A DNA stretch of 64,000 nt from Streptomyces sp. R302 (GTDB taxonomy: Bacteria; Actinomycetota; Actinomycetes; Streptomycetales; Streptomycetaceae): positions 310,001 through 374,000 of the forward strand of contig NZ_JABBGE010000009.1 of the NCBI RefSeq assembly GCF_012927245.1. Direction: 5' to 3'. The notes below the pieces were generated by a model. The model had not been told where the DNA came from and ran no database searches. It saw only the letters and a list, made by a program, of their open reading frames with translations. Made by a program: the position numbers and the translations under genes. Positions 52,093 to 60,932 of this stretch are shown one piece after another (the first letter of the stretch is position 1; each line of letters opens with the position of its first letter).

Positions 52093-52185
52093 GGGTGCGA
52101 GTCTGGCATCCGCTACTGACAGGGGCCGTCACGCGGGCGCGGCGCGGCGAGGGCCTTCACGTGGCAGTGGCCGTGGCCGTGGCAA

Positions 52186-52210
52186 CGGTGCGGTGCGGTG
52201 CGGTGCGGTG
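52186..52210. repeat. Five tandem CGGTG pentamers
   Basis: The unit cggtg is repeated five times just beyond the 3' end of the LuxR regulator gene (minus strand) and before the polymerase gene. It is a simple slippage tract; no function is evident. Confidence 0.8.
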
Positions 52211-52217
52211 CGGTCCC

Positions 52218-53465
52218 TCACGCCGCCGCGTGGAAGAGGGCGGCCGCTTCGCCGCGGGAGGCGACGCCGAGTTTGCCGAGGATGTTCGCCACGTGGAACT
52301 TCACGGTGGACTCGCTGATGTGCAGTTCCCCGGCGATGTGGCGGTTGCGGTGGCCGAGGGCCAGGTGGCGCAGGACCTCGGTCTCCCGCTCGCCCAGGGT
52401 CGCCAGCGGATGCGCCGCCCCGGCCGGTGCGTCCGGTGTGGCCAGCGGCAGGACCGCCGTCATCGTGGTGCCCCAGCCGGGGACGGTCTCCAGCTCGATC
52501 CGGCCGCCGAGGACGTCGAGCCGGTCCCGTACCGTGCCCGCGCCGACGTCGCAGGCGGCGAGCGCGCCCGGGCCGTCGTCGCGGACGGTGGCGAGCAGTT
52601 CCTGCTCGGTGAGCCGCCAGCCGACGTGCACCCGGCCCACGCCCTCCTGGTCCAGGACGATCGGCAGCAGCGCGCGGACGATCGCGCGGGCGCTGTGGGC
52701 GAGGTCGGCGGGGAGCGAGACGTCGCTGTCCGGCGGGCCGAGTTCGAGCCGTGCCGGGTGGTGCCGGAAGACCGTCCGCAGCTCGTCGGCGAGCCTGCCG
52801 AAGGCGGCGCGCGCGGACTCCTCCGCGACCGCGCGGTCCCGCTGCCGCACGGAACGGATCTCCAGGAGCGCGGAGGCGGCGAGGTCGGTGGCGGCCGCCC
52901 GAGCGGCCGTGTCGTCCAGCTTCCGGCTGCGGAGCACCGACAGGACGCCGGAGACGGCCGCCGCGTGGGAGGTGGTCAGTTCGGCGATGACCCGCGCGCG
53001 GGTGTCGGCGGCGGTACGGGAGCGGGCCAGCGCCCCCGGCATGGCCTCGACCGCGAACCGGTCGAGATGGCTGGTCACCAGGTCCCACAGGGCCTGCGCC
53101 AGGGCGAGTCCGTCCGGTCCCGCGGGCGCGGCGCCGTCCGCGCGGAGCAGGACCAGGAGGGAGCGCCGGGCGGTGGCGTCGCTCGTCACCGCGAGGACCG
53201 GGCGCGGGCGTCCGCCGAGCCGGACCGTGCCCTGCCAGGGTTCGCCGGGGACCCCGGCGGCGAGCAGCGGCGCCAGGTCGGCGGGGGTGAGCCCGTCGGC
53301 CGCGTCGCCGGCCGTCTTGAACGGCGAGTGCGCGCAGTGCGTGGAGAGTTCGGCGGCGCCGAGGTGCGGGACGACGGGGGCGAGCGTGGCGGAGAGCTGT
53401 GCGAGGACCCCGTCGAGCGGCCTGCGGAGGATCTCGTACGCGGCGTTCAGCGTGGTCACGTCCAT
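52218..53465 (-). CDS. LuxR-type regulator with histidine-kinase-like sensor region
   Basis: The 415-residue protein ends in a LuxR/GerE helix-turn-helix (LGERETEVLRHLALGHRNRHIAGELHIS..., about 350-405). Before it, residues 230-335 resemble a NarX-type HATPase domain (VRDDGPG and GTVRDRLDVLGGRIELETVPGWGTTM), and the N-terminus is GAF-like. It therefore looks like a kinase-like ATPase and response output in one chain, without a receiver domain. The signal is unknown. ATG 53465 is the start. It is divergent from the oxidoreductase gene at 53668 with about 200 bp between them. Confidence 0.85.
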   Translation of the reverse strand: MDVTTLNAAYEILRRPLDGVLAQLSATLAPVVPHLGAAELSTHCAHSPFKTAGDAADGLTPADLAPLLAAGVPGEPWQGTVRLGGRPRPVLAVTSDATARRSLLVLLRADGAAPAGPDGLALAQALWDLVTSHLDRFAVEAMPGALARSRTAADTRARVIAELTTSHAAAVSGVLSVLRSRKLDDTAARAAATDLAASALLEIRSVRQRDRAVAEESARAAFGRLADELRTVFRHHPARLELGPPDSDVSLPADLAHSARAIVRALLPIVLDQEGVGRVHVGWRLTEQELLATVRDDGPGALAACDVGAGTVRDRLDVLGGRIELETVPGWGTTMTAVLPLATPDAPAGAAHPLATLGERETEVLRHLALGHRNRHIAGELHISESTVKFHVANILGKLGVASRGEAAALFHAAA

Positions 53466-53667
53466 GTCGCCAGCCTAATCAGGGACTTGGGGAGGCCGGC
53501 TGGTCTTTCGGCCAGGTGGGACCGGCCGGAGGGAGGGCGGAGAACGGGCACGGGCGGGCGGAGGCTCGATCCCGTCGAGAGGCGAGCGCGGAGAAGCGGT
53601 CGTGGAGACGCGGTCGCGGAGTCGCGAACGCGTTGATGGTGATGTCGATGGCGATACGGAGGGCGAC

Positions 53668-54600
53668 ATGGCGGCGGCGACGATGGACGCGATCGTGTTC
53701 GAGGAGTTCGGCGGACCCGAGGTGCTGCGGTACGAGACCGGTGCCGAGGTGCCGGAGCCGGGGCCCGGCGAGGTGCGGCTGCGGGTCGCGGCGGCGGGCG
53801 TCAACCCGGTCGACTGGAAGACGCGCAGCGGTCTGATGACGGAGTTCCACCCGACGGCCTTCCCGGCCGTGGCCGGGATCGAGGTGGCCGGCACGGTCGA
53901 CGCGATCGGCGAGGGCGTCACCGGACTCGCCGTCGGCGACGAGGTGTTCGGCTGGGCGAGGAGCGGCGGGTACGCGCAGTACGCCCTCGCCGGCGCCGCC
54001 GAAGTACTGCCGAAGCCGACCGGGCTGTCCTGGGAGGCGGCGGTGGGCCTGCCCGTCGCCGGCGAGACCGCGGCGCGGGTCCTGGAGCAGCTCGGGGTAC
54101 GGGAGGGGGAGACGCTGTTCCTGCACGGCGCGGCGGGCGTGGTCGGCACGATCGCCGTCCAGCTGGCGGTCGCCGCCGGCGTCACGGTCGTCGGCTCGGC
54201 GTCCGCGGCGAACCACGACTACCTGCGGGGGCTCGGCGCGATCCCCGTCGCGTACGGCGACGGGCTCGCGGACCGGGTGCGGGCCGCGGCGCCCGGGGGC
54301 GTCGACGCGGTCTTCGACGCGGCCGGGTTCGGGGTGCTGCCGCTCGCGATCGAGCTCGCGGGGAAGGAGCGGGTCGTGACGATCGCCGCGACGGACGCGG
54401 ACGAGCACGGGGTCCTCTTCAGCGTGCCCGAGACGGACTTCGGTCGGGTACGGGGGTGGCTGCGGGCGCAGGCGGAGGGGGTCCTCGCGGGCACCCTCCG
54501 GCTCCGCCACGCCGACACGCTCCCCCTGAAGGAGGCGGCCCGTGCCCAGGAACTCAGCGAAGCCGGCCACGTCCGCGGCAAGCTGGTCCTCGCCCCGTGA
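53668..54600 (+). CDS. NADP-dependent oxidoreductase, zinc-free quinone-reductase type
   Basis: The 310-residue protein of the medium-chain dehydrogenase/reductase family lacks the catalytic zinc ligands. It has GVNPVDWKTRSG near residue 38 and the nucleotide-binding FLHGAAGVVGTIAVQLA (about 150-168), then VVGSASAANHDYLRGLGA. It probably reduces quinones or enones with NADPH. ATG 53668 follows CGGAGGGCG; the upstream in-frame extension to 53602 is not conserved in type. It is divergent from the LuxR gene, which may regulate it. Confidence 0.88.
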   Translation: MAAATMDAIVFEEFGGPEVLRYETGAEVPEPGPGEVRLRVAAAGVNPVDWKTRSGLMTEFHPTAFPAVAGIEVAGTVDAIGEGVTGLAVGDEVFGWARSGGYAQYALAGAAEVLPKPTGLSWEAAVGLPVAGETAARVLEQLGVREGETLFLHGAAGVVGTIAVQLAVAAGVTVVGSASAANHDYLRGLGAIPVAYGDGLADRVRAAAPGGVDAVFDAAGFGVLPLAIELAGKERVVTIAATDADEHGVLFSVPETDFGRVRGWLRAQAEGVLAGTLRLRHADTLPLKEAARAQELSEAGHVRGKLVLAP

Positions 54601-54605
54601 CGAGC

Positions 54606-54666
54606 CGCCGCCGTTCCGTTGTGGGCCCCGGTTCCGCCCACCCGTCGCCGCCGTTTCGTTGTGGGC
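54606..54666 (+). repeat. Two 21-bp direct repeats, 40-bp period
   Basis: cgccgccgttccgttgtggg at 54606 recurs at 54646 with one change (tt for tc). They lie right after the oxidoreductase stop. Similar gttgtgggc-containing sequences are, from memory, common between Streptomyces genes. Confidence 0.6.
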
Positions 54667-54699
54667 AGGCGTTCCACCTTCTGCGGGTGCCTCCGCACC

Positions 54700-54755
54700 T
54701 GCGCCTGAACCCGCACCGGTAGGGAGCCGTCACAACTGGTGCGGGTTCAGGCGCA
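54700..54755. repeat. 18-bp perfect inverted repeat
   Basis: tgcgcctgaacccgcacc (54700-54717) and its complement (54738-54755) enclose a 20-base loop. It may act as a bidirectional terminator between the oxidoreductase and the decayed ABC transporter, or be a mobile repeat. No gene occupies 54600-54845. Confidence 0.75.
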
Positions 54756-54845
54756 TGAGCCTGAGCGCGGCAAGGGCACACGGGGGTGGGGTGGGGCGGT
54801 GGCCCGGCTCCGACCCCGGCCACCGCCCTGTTCCACCTTCGCCGG

Positions 54846-56028
54846 TCAGCGGGTGAGGCGCCACGCGGGGAGGGCCGAGGCGGCGACGGCGACGGCGACG
54901 GCGGCGCTCGGCGCCGGTGAGCACCTGCGCCCGGTCGCCGACGACGCCCTGACGTCCGCGACGGGTGCGTCGAGCCCGACGGCGTCCGGGGCAGCTGTAC
55001 CGGTGCCCGTGCCCGTGCCCGTACCCGTGCCGGTGAGCGTCCAGGGTGCGTCGAGTTCGCGCAGCACCTCGGCGTCCACAGGCTGTGGACGGTCGAGCGG
55101 CCGGGAGGCGAGCTCGGTGCGGGGCCGCGCCGGACCTCCACGGTCAGCCGGTCCTGGCCGAGGACGACGACGGCCGAGGACGCGAACCGTTCGGGGGCGT
55201 GCGGCGGCGGGGCCGGCGTGGCGGCGAGCCCGAGTCCGGCCGCCGTCAGCATCCCGGCCCCGAGCGCGAGCGCCAGGAACCCGCCCAGGAGGGCCGCGAG
55301 ACGGGCCGCGACCTCGTGGGCCGTCGGCGCGGCGAGGCCGCTCGCCAGGCGGCCGTCGACGAGGAGGACGACCCGGTCCGCGCGGGCGGCGGCGAGCGGG
55401 TCGTGGGCCACCATGACCAGCGTGCGGCCCTCTTCGTCGACGAGGGCCCTGAGCAGGTCGAGCGCGCCGGTCGGTTCGTCGGCGAAGAGGACGGCGGGGC
55501 GCGTGATCAGCGGCCGGGCGACGGCGACCCTCCCCCTAGGCCCTGGGGCCTGGGGGGACCCCAGCACTGGCCGCCGGAGACCTCGGCGGGCCGGTGCCGC
55601 TCGCGGCCCGCGAGCCCGACCCGGGCGAGCGCCGCCCGGACCTCGCCGCGCGCGGGGCGGCGGCCGGCGAGGCGCAGCGGCAGGGCCACGTTCTGCGCGG
55701 CCGTCAGCGTCGGCAGCAGGTTGAAGGACTGGAAGCCGAAGCCGATCCGGTCCCGCAGCAGCAGCGTCGGCCGCCGTTCGCCCAGCCCCGCCAGGTCCGT
55801 ACCCGCCACCTCGACGCGCCCCGCGTCCGGGCGGTCGGGTCCGGCGGCGCAGCGCAGCAGGGCGGACTTCCCGGAGCCGGAGGGGCCCATGACGGCCGTG
55901 AACGTGCCGGCGACCGCGTCGAGGTCGACGCCGTCGAGGGCCCGGACGTCCCCGTGCCGCCGGACGAGCCCCCTGAGCCGCACGGCGACGGCGACGGCGG
56001 GGTCGGAAGGAGGAGGGGTCCGGTTCAC
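54846..56028 (-). pseudogene. Decayed ABC transporter: ATPase fused to remnants of an FtsX-type permease
   Basis: From GTG 56028 the minus strand encodes an ABC ATPase: Walker A GPSGSGKSALLR, the Q-loop in GFGFQSFNLLPTLTA, then EVSGGQ, where a 35-bp insertion (55532-55566) breaks the frame. In another frame it resumes as VAVARPLITRPAVLFADEPTGALD (Walker B), with several D-loop residues missing, then VMVAHDP. It continues without a stop into the start of a permease (GGFLALALGAGMLTAAGLGL) and, after another shift, a permease tail ending ALPAWRLTR. Most of the permease is deleted. The complete system would have been a LolD/FtsX-like exporter. It is not functional. Confidence 0.8.
55532..55566. 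repeat. 35-bp palindromic insertion in the ABC signature motif
   Basis: The inserted piece forms a 12-bp hairpin with one mismatch (ccccctaggccc against gggcctgggggg). The gene reads well on both sides of it. It looks like a copy of a short palindromic repeat of the type scattered between Streptomyces genes. Confidence 0.65.
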
Positions 56029-56120
56029 GACTCCAGCGAACCGCTCCCCCCGCCCCCGGGCCCCCACGCCCCGCACACGCCGTACCCCGTCGTCCTGAGA
56101 CCATCGGGGGAGGAGAGTCG

Positions 56121-57350
56121 GTGTGGGGGGACGGAAAGGGCGCGGGCATGCGGGACGAGGCACGGGAGTCCATCGTCGAACGGGCGCTGCGGGGGGCGCT
56201 CCACGCCGACGACGACCGCTCCCTCGACACCGCCGCCTCTCTGCTCGCCGCCGACCCGGGGGCCGACGCCGGGCTCGCGCGGCGCGGGGAGGAGTTCGTA
56301 CGGACCCTGTGGGAGCGCGGCTGGCAGCCCGCCGACCTCGGCCGGACGGTCGGCCGCGAGCTGGCGGAGGAGCATCTGCGGCTGCTCGGCGGCCTCGTAC
56401 GGGCCGAGACCGCGCGGTACGCGACGCTGCCCCGGCGCTGGCGCGAGCAGATCGACGCGCTGGCCGACGTGCCGGGGGAGGGGGCCGGGCCCGCCGACCG
56501 CTTCTCGTACGCGACCGCCGTCCTGGAGCTGTACCGGCTGTTCGTCCGGCTGCCCCGGCTCGACGCGGTGGGACCCGTACCCGGCGAGACGCTGCCGCCC
56601 GCGGCCGTCGGGGAGCCGCGGATGCTCACCCGGATCCGGGCGCTGCTCGCCAAGGCGGAGGCCACCGGCTATCCGGAGGAGGCCGAGGCGCTGACGGCGA
56701 AGGCGCAGGAGCTGATGGCCCGTCACAGCCTCGACGAGGCCGGGCTCGCCGCCGGCGCGCCGTCGCCGCGGACGCCGGGGGCGATCCGGGTCGGCGTGGA
56801 GCCGCCGTACGAGCAGGCGAAGGCGATCCTGCTGGACGCGGTGGCGAGCGCCAACCACTGCCGGGCCGTGTGGAACGAGGCGTACGGCTTCTCGACCGTC
56901 GTCGGTTTCGAGGCGGACCTCGACCCCGTCGAGCTGCTGTACACCTCGCTGCTCGTGCAGGGGACGGCCGCGATGACCCGCGCGGAGGCCGAGCAGCGCA
57001 AGGGCGGCCGCAAGCGCACCAAGTCCTTCCGGCAGTCCTTCCTGCTCGCGTACGCGAACCGGCTCGGCGCCCGTCTGGAGGCGACCTCCCGGCGGGTCGC
57101 CGCCGAGGCGCCGACGCTGCTCCCGGTCCTCGCCACCCGCGAGGCCGCCGTGACGGCCCGTACGGACGAGCTCTTCCCGGAGACCCGGGCCACCCGGGTC
57201 CGCGCGATGTGGGACGAGGACGGCTGGAACCACGGCGCCACCGCCGCCGAGTCCGCCACCCTGACCCCGGACCGTGCCCGCCTGGACCGCGCCCGCCTGG
57301 ACCGCGCCCGCCCGGACCGCGCCCGCCCGGACCGCCGTGCCCGGGGCTAG
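56121..57350 (+). CDS. DUF2786 domain protein
   Basis: The 409-residue protein has the DUF2786 motif MLTRIRALLAKAEATGYPEEAEALTAKAQELMARHSLDEA (about 173-212), often seen in actinobacterial proteins of unknown role and in some phage proteins. A helical N-terminal domain and a domain with FRQSFLLAYANRLGARLE follow the usual pattern. GTG 56121 has an excellent GGAGGAGAG site; ATG 56148 with AAAGGG is an alternative. The C-terminus ends in a short tandem repeat (DRARLDRARLDRARPDR, from 15-bp units), which is unlikely to be conserved. Confidence 0.8.
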   Translation: MWGDGKGAGMRDEARESIVERALRGALHADDDRSLDTAASLLAADPGADAGLARRGEEFVRTLWERGWQPADLGRTVGRELAEEHLRLLGGLVRAETARYATLPRRWREQIDALADVPGEGAGPADRFSYATAVLELYRLFVRLPRLDAVGPVPGETLPPAAVGEPRMLTRIRALLAKAEATGYPEEAEALTAKAQELMARHSLDEAGLAAGAPSPRTPGAIRVGVEPPYEQAKAILLDAVASANHCRAVWNEAYGFSTVVGFEADLDPVELLYTSLLVQGTAAMTRAEAEQRKGGRKRTKSFRQSFLLAYANRLGARLEATSRRVAAEAPTLLPVLATREAAVTARTDELFPETRATRVRAMWDEDGWNHGATAAESATLTPDRARLDRARLDRARPDRARPDRRARG

Positions 57351-57390
57351 AACCGTGGGGTGAAATGTCGGCTTACGGGGGGTTGCTCGC

Positions 57391-57396
57391 TACGCT
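57391..57396 (+). promoter_or_regulatory. -10 element, probable leaderless FUSC transcript
   Basis: TACGCT ends six bases before ATG 57403, the same spacing as at the hydrolase gene (19217). No ribosome site precedes the ATG. Confidence 0.45.
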
Positions 57397-57402
57397 CGGA
57401 TC

Positions 57403-59766
57403 ATGAGCTGGCTCCGGGCGCTGAGGGAGACCGCCCGCTCCGGACTCACCGTCGAGCGGCGGCGGCTCGCCCCCGTCGTCGCGGCCCGCGGGGCGCTCGG
57501 GCTGGCGCTCGTCGTCGGCTTCTCGCTGGCCCTCTTCGGGCCGGCCGTCGCCGCGTCCTCCGCGTTCGGCGCCTTCCAGGCGGCCATCGCCACCTTCCAG
57601 CGGTCGTGGCGGCCCCGGCCCACCCTCGCGCTCGCCTCCGGCGGCAGCCTCGCGGTCTCCACCTTCCTGGGATACCTGACCGGGGCGCACACGCTCCTCT
57701 TCCTCGCCCTGCTGATCCTGTGGACCTTCCTCTCCGGGCTCGCCTGGGCCGCCGGACCCACCGCCGGCATCATCGCCTCGTCCAACGTCGCGATCATGCT
57801 GGTCACGGTCACCCTGCCGACCTCCGTCGCCACGGCCGCCGGCCACGCCGTCATGATCTTCGCGGGCGGGGTCGTGCAGGCCGCGCTCGTGGTGCTGCTG
57901 CCCGTCCGGCCCTGGGGCGCCCAGCGCGACGCGCTCGCCGACGCGCTCGCCGCGGAGGCGGACTACGCCCGCCGGCTCCGCCACGACCCGGTCGCGTCCT
58001 TCGACCCGGTCCCGCTGATGACCGCTCGCAGCGCCGCCGCCGTCACCCCGCGCCAGGCCCGCCGCCGGCCCGCCGAACTCCACGGGCCCCGGCGGCTCGC
58101 CGAACGGATCCGGCCCGTCCTCGCCTCCCTCGCCGACCCCGCCGTCGGCGCCCCCGCCGAGGGGCCGGAGCGCGACCGGGTGCGCGAGCTGCTGGCCGCG
58201 GCGGGGGAGGTCCTCGACGCCGCCGCGCACGCCATCCGGCACGGCGAACCCGTCCGGCTGCCCCCGGCCGCCGTCGCCGCCCTCCGCACCCCCGACACCG
58301 GCACGATCCTCTCCGACCGCCCCCACCGCGCCGCCCTCCGCCTGGCCGCCCTCCTCGGCGACGTCGTCGAGACGGCGGAACCCCGCACGGAGACGAGCCC
58401 GGCCACGGCTCCGGATCCCGCCCCTCGTACCGCTCCGAGTGCCGGCCCGGGTACGGCTCCGGATCTCGACCCTCGTACGGCTCCAGGCGCCGGCCCGGGT
58501 ACGGCTCCGGATCTCGACCCTCGTACGGCTCCAGGCGCCGGCCCGGGTACGGCTCCGGATCTCGACCCTCGTACGGCTCCAGGCGCCGGCCCGGGCACGG
58601 TTCCAGGGCCGGATCCGCGTACGGCTCCAGGTGCCGGCCCGCGTACGGCTCCGGATCCCGGCCCGCGTACGGCTCCAGGCGCCGCCCCCGGGGCGGAAGG
58701 CGCGACCGCGTCGACGCGCGCCCCCACCCCCCGCTCGCGGCCCACCCTCCTGCGGCTGCTGCCGCTCGTCGTGGCGAGGATGCGGGCCGAGGTCCGGCCG
58801 GGGTCGGCGATCCTGCGGCACGCGTTGCGCGTCTCCGGGGTCACCGCCGCCGGGTATCTGCTCGGTCTGGTGCTGCCCTTCGGGCACGGGTACTGGGCGC
58901 CGATGACGTCCGTGATGGTGATGCGGCCGGACTTCTCGCAGACGTACTCCCGCTCGGTGGCCCGCTTCGGCGGCACCCTCGTCGGTGTGGCGCTCGCCTC
59001 CGCCGTCGTGCAGACCGCGCACCCGGGGACGTACCTCTCCGCCGGTCTCGCCGTCCTCTGCGCCTTCGGCATGTACCTGCTGATGAAGACGGGGTACGCG
59101 GTCAGCCAGGTCTGCGTCGCCGCGTACGTCGTCCTCCTCCTCGGCATGGAGGGATCGGGGGTGACCCAGACCGTACGGGACCGGGTCCTGCTCACCCTCC
59201 TCGGCGGCCTCCTCGCGATGCTCTCCTACGCCCTCTACCCCGCCTGGGAGACGCCCCGGCTGCGCGGCAGGCTCGCCGACTGGCTCAGCACGTCCGGGCG
59301 GTACGCCGCCGCCGTCGCCGCCCGGTACGCCGACCCCGCGGGCCCCGGCAGCCCGGACGTCCGCGAGGCCCTGCTCTCCGCCCGGGCCGCCCGCGTGGCC
59401 TGGCAGGACGCCCTGGCCCGGGCGGGGCACGAACCGGTGCGGCACCGGGGGTTCTCGCACGCGGCCGCCGAGGGCGCGGGGCACGCGATCGCCGAGTTCG
59501 GGCGGGCCGCCATGCTCCTGGAGGCCCACCTCCCCGAGCGCGGCGCCCCGCCCCTGCCCACCGCCGCGGGCCTCGCGGAGGCGCTGCGCGAGGCCACCGA
59601 ACGCGGCGCGAAGGCGGTCCGCGAGCGCAGGCTCCCCGCCTGGGACGACCTCCGCGCCACCGTCGCCGCCTGGGACACCGAGGTCGCCGACCCGCTGCTG
59701 CGCAAGACGGCCCGGCTGCTCCTGGCCGCCCTGGACGAGCTGTCGACCGCCCTCGCCGACGCCTGA
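57403..59766 (+). CDS. FUSC-family membrane protein with repeat-expanded linker
   Basis: The protein has 787 residues. Two membrane blocks (about residues 25-165 and 475-610) resemble the aromatic-acid exporter/fusaric acid resistance family (FUSC/YccS), including GYWAPMTSVMVMRPDFSQTYSRS in the second. A cytoplasmic linker between them contains 16-residue tandem repeats (APDLDPRTAPGAGPGT) from a 48-bp DNA repeat. A helical C-terminal domain ends the protein. It probably exports an aromatic or other organic acid; the substrate is unknown. ATG 57403 lies six bases after a TACGCT element. Confidence 0.87.
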   Translation: MSWLRALRETARSGLTVERRRLAPVVAARGALGLALVVGFSLALFGPAVAASSAFGAFQAAIATFQRSWRPRPTLALASGGSLAVSTFLGYLTGAHTLLFLALLILWTFLSGLAWAAGPTAGIIASSNVAIMLVTVTLPTSVATAAGHAVMIFAGGVVQAALVVLLPVRPWGAQRDALADALAAEADYARRLRHDPVASFDPVPLMTARSAAAVTPRQARRRPAELHGPRRLAERIRPVLASLADPAVGAPAEGPERDRVRELLAAAGEVLDAAAHAIRHGEPVRLPPAAVAALRTPDTGTILSDRPHRAALRLAALLGDVVETAEPRTETSPATAPDPAPRTAPSAGPGTAPDLDPRTAPGAGPGTAPDLDPRTAPGAGPGTAPDLDPRTAPGAGPGTVPGPDPRTAPGAGPRTAPDPGPRTAPGAAPGAEGATASTRAPTPRSRPTLLRLLPLVVARMRAEVRPGSAILRHALRVSGVTAAGYLLGLVLPFGHGYWAPMTSVMVMRPDFSQTYSRSVARFGGTLVGVALASAVVQTAHPGTYLSAGLAVLCAFGMYLLMKTGYAVSQVCVAAYVVLLLGMEGSGVTQTVRDRVLLTLLGGLLAMLSYALYPAWETPRLRGRLADWLSTSGRYAAAVAARYADPAGPGSPDVREALLSARAARVAWQDALARAGHEPVRHRGFSHAAAEGAGHAIAEFGRAAMLLEAHLPERGAPPLPTAAGLAEALREATERGAKAVRERRLPAWDDLRATVAAWDTEVADPLLRKTARLLLAALDELSTALADA
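58391..58678 (+). repeat. 48-bp tandem repeats inside the FUSC gene
   Basis: Five units with exact 48-base period start at 58439, 58487, 58535, 58583 and 58631. A degenerate unit precedes them. Units 1-3 are near identical and later ones diverge. The period is a multiple of three, so the frame is kept and copy number could vary between strains. Confidence 0.9.
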
Positions 59767-59891
59767 GCCCCTCCAGGGGCGGAGCGGGCGCGAGGGAACC
59801 ACCACCCCCGTGTTCCCGTCCACCCGGGTGGGAAGATCACGGGGGACTCCCCCGCGGCCGCACGCTGAGTGGCGTAGCGACTACGCCACGC

Positions 59892-59920
59892 CGCGTGCAC
59901 GTGCATCTGCTCATGCATCC
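59892..59920 (+). promoter_or_regulatory. Operator-like site upstream of the DUF397 gene
   Basis: cgcgtgcacgtgcatctgc, three bases, then tgcatcc. The core tgcacgtgca is a perfect palindrome. The same 29-base pattern lies inverted at 60933-60961, upstream of the ATP-binding protein gene. TATGAT at 59936-59941 could be the -10, which would place the site near -35. Confidence 0.65.
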
Positions 59921-59985
59921 GCATATGAACGAAGCTATGATCCGGGGAAGTTGACACCTGTACCAAGCAACTCGGGGAGCTACCA

Positions 59986-60228
59986 GTGCACCACGCGCAC
60001 CACGCGTACAACGGCATGGCGGCGACGGAGCTGCGGGGCGTCGTCTGGCAGAAGAGCAGGCACAGCAACTCCCAGGGCTCGTGCGTCGAGTTCGCCAAAC
60101 TTCCGGGGGGAAACGTTGCCGTGCGCAATTCCCGCCACCCCGACGGCCCGGCGCTCGTCTACACGCCGGCCGAGATCGAGGCGCTTCTGCTGGGTGTCAA
60201 GGACGGGGAGTTCGACCATCTGGTCTGA
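59986..60228 (+). CDS. DUF397 domain protein
   Basis: The 80-residue protein has the DUF397 motif WQKSRHSNSQGSCVEFAKLPGGNVAVRNSRHPDGPAL, the hallmark of small Streptomyces proteins encoded next to XRE/DUF5753 regulators, as in the whiJ locus. In those systems the small protein modulates the DNA-binding activity of the XRE partner, here probably the gene at 61156. GTG 59986 follows GGGGAGC. A hairpin terminator follows at 60248. The upstream promoter carries a site shared with the neighbouring ATP-binding gene. Confidence 0.9.
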   Translation: MHHAHHAYNGMAATELRGVVWQKSRHSNSQGSCVEFAKLPGGNVAVRNSRHPDGPALVYTPAEIEALLLGVKDGEFDHLV

Positions 60229-60247
60229 GGCCGCCGGCAGGCATGGC

Positions 60248-60279
60248 GAAGGCCCCGGCGGTCGCCCGCCGGGGCCTTC
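60248..60279. terminator. Bidirectional terminator between convergent regulator genes
   Basis: A perfect 14-bp stem (gaaggccccggcgg and its complement) with a tcgc loop lies 20 bases from each of the two stops. Confidence 0.9.
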
Positions 60280-60300
60280 GTCATGCACTGCGGGATGCCC

Positions 60301-60795
60301 CTACTCCTCCGGCCCGACCCGGAACAGCGCCCACACCACCTTGCCGTGCAGGGTCCCGGCGAGCGGGTGCCAGCCCCAGCTGTCGCTGAACGACTCCACG
60401 AGGAACAGGCCCCGGCCCGACTCGGCCGAGAAGTCCTCCCCGCCCTCGCGCGCCTCCGGGCTCTGCCGGCTGGGGTCGCGCACCGCGCACACCAGGCGGG
60501 AGGCCCAGCGCATCAGGTGCAGCCGCACCTGCGGCGCCTGCGGGTCCTCGGGGCCGTCGGGGACGGCGTGCCGCAGGGCGTTGGTGACGAGTTCGGAGAC
60601 CACGAGGGCCACGTCGTCGAAGCGGTCGGCGAGGTCCCAGCTGTCCAGCGTGGCGCTGGTGAACTTCCGTGCCCCGCGCACGGCTTCGTACCGTGCGGGC
60701 AGGGCGCAGGAGGCGGAGGTGGAGACGGCGCCGGGATCGATCGGCGGGAGACCCTGCCGTAAAGGCTCGAGCACGGTCGATCCATTCGTCCCCAT
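60301..60795 (-). CDS. ATP-binding anti-sigma-like protein (HATPase fold)
   Basis: The 164-residue protein has the N-box DDVALVVSELVTNALRHAV and a G-box with ESGRGLFLVESFSDSWGW, the RsbW/AbaA-orf pattern found in Streptomyces whiJ-like clusters. It probably binds ATP and acts as an anti-sigma or phosphotransfer partner. ATG 60795 (MGTNGSTVLEPLRQ) follows GGGAG. Longer frames run into the operator region. Its promoter region carries the inverted copy of the site also found before the DUF397 gene. Confidence 0.87.
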   Translation of the reverse strand: MGTNGSTVLEPLRQGLPPIDPGAVSTSASCALPARYEAVRGARKFTSATLDSWDLADRFDDVALVVSELVTNALRHAVPDGPEDPQAPQVRLHLMRWASRLVCAVRDPSRQSPEAREGGEDFSAESGRGLFLVESFSDSWGWHPLAGTLHGKVVWALFRVGPEE

Positions 60796-60932
60796 GCGAG
60801 GCACTCCCGGGAATCGCGGCGGTGGTGCGACAACGGTGCAAGCGGTGCGAAACATTGCGAAACATTGCGACAACACGACAACGCGAACGAGTACGCGGCT
60901 GCGCGGGGTCCATGGTTCCGAATGAGCCGACG

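Noticed and set aside
58391..58678. CRISPR array
   Set aside because: The 48-bp units are contiguous with no spacers and lie in frame inside a gene.
59810..60925. Plus-strand open frame across the DUF397 and ATP-binding genes
   Set aside because: It is out of frame with the DUF397 gene and antisense to the ATP-binding gene; no domain is present.
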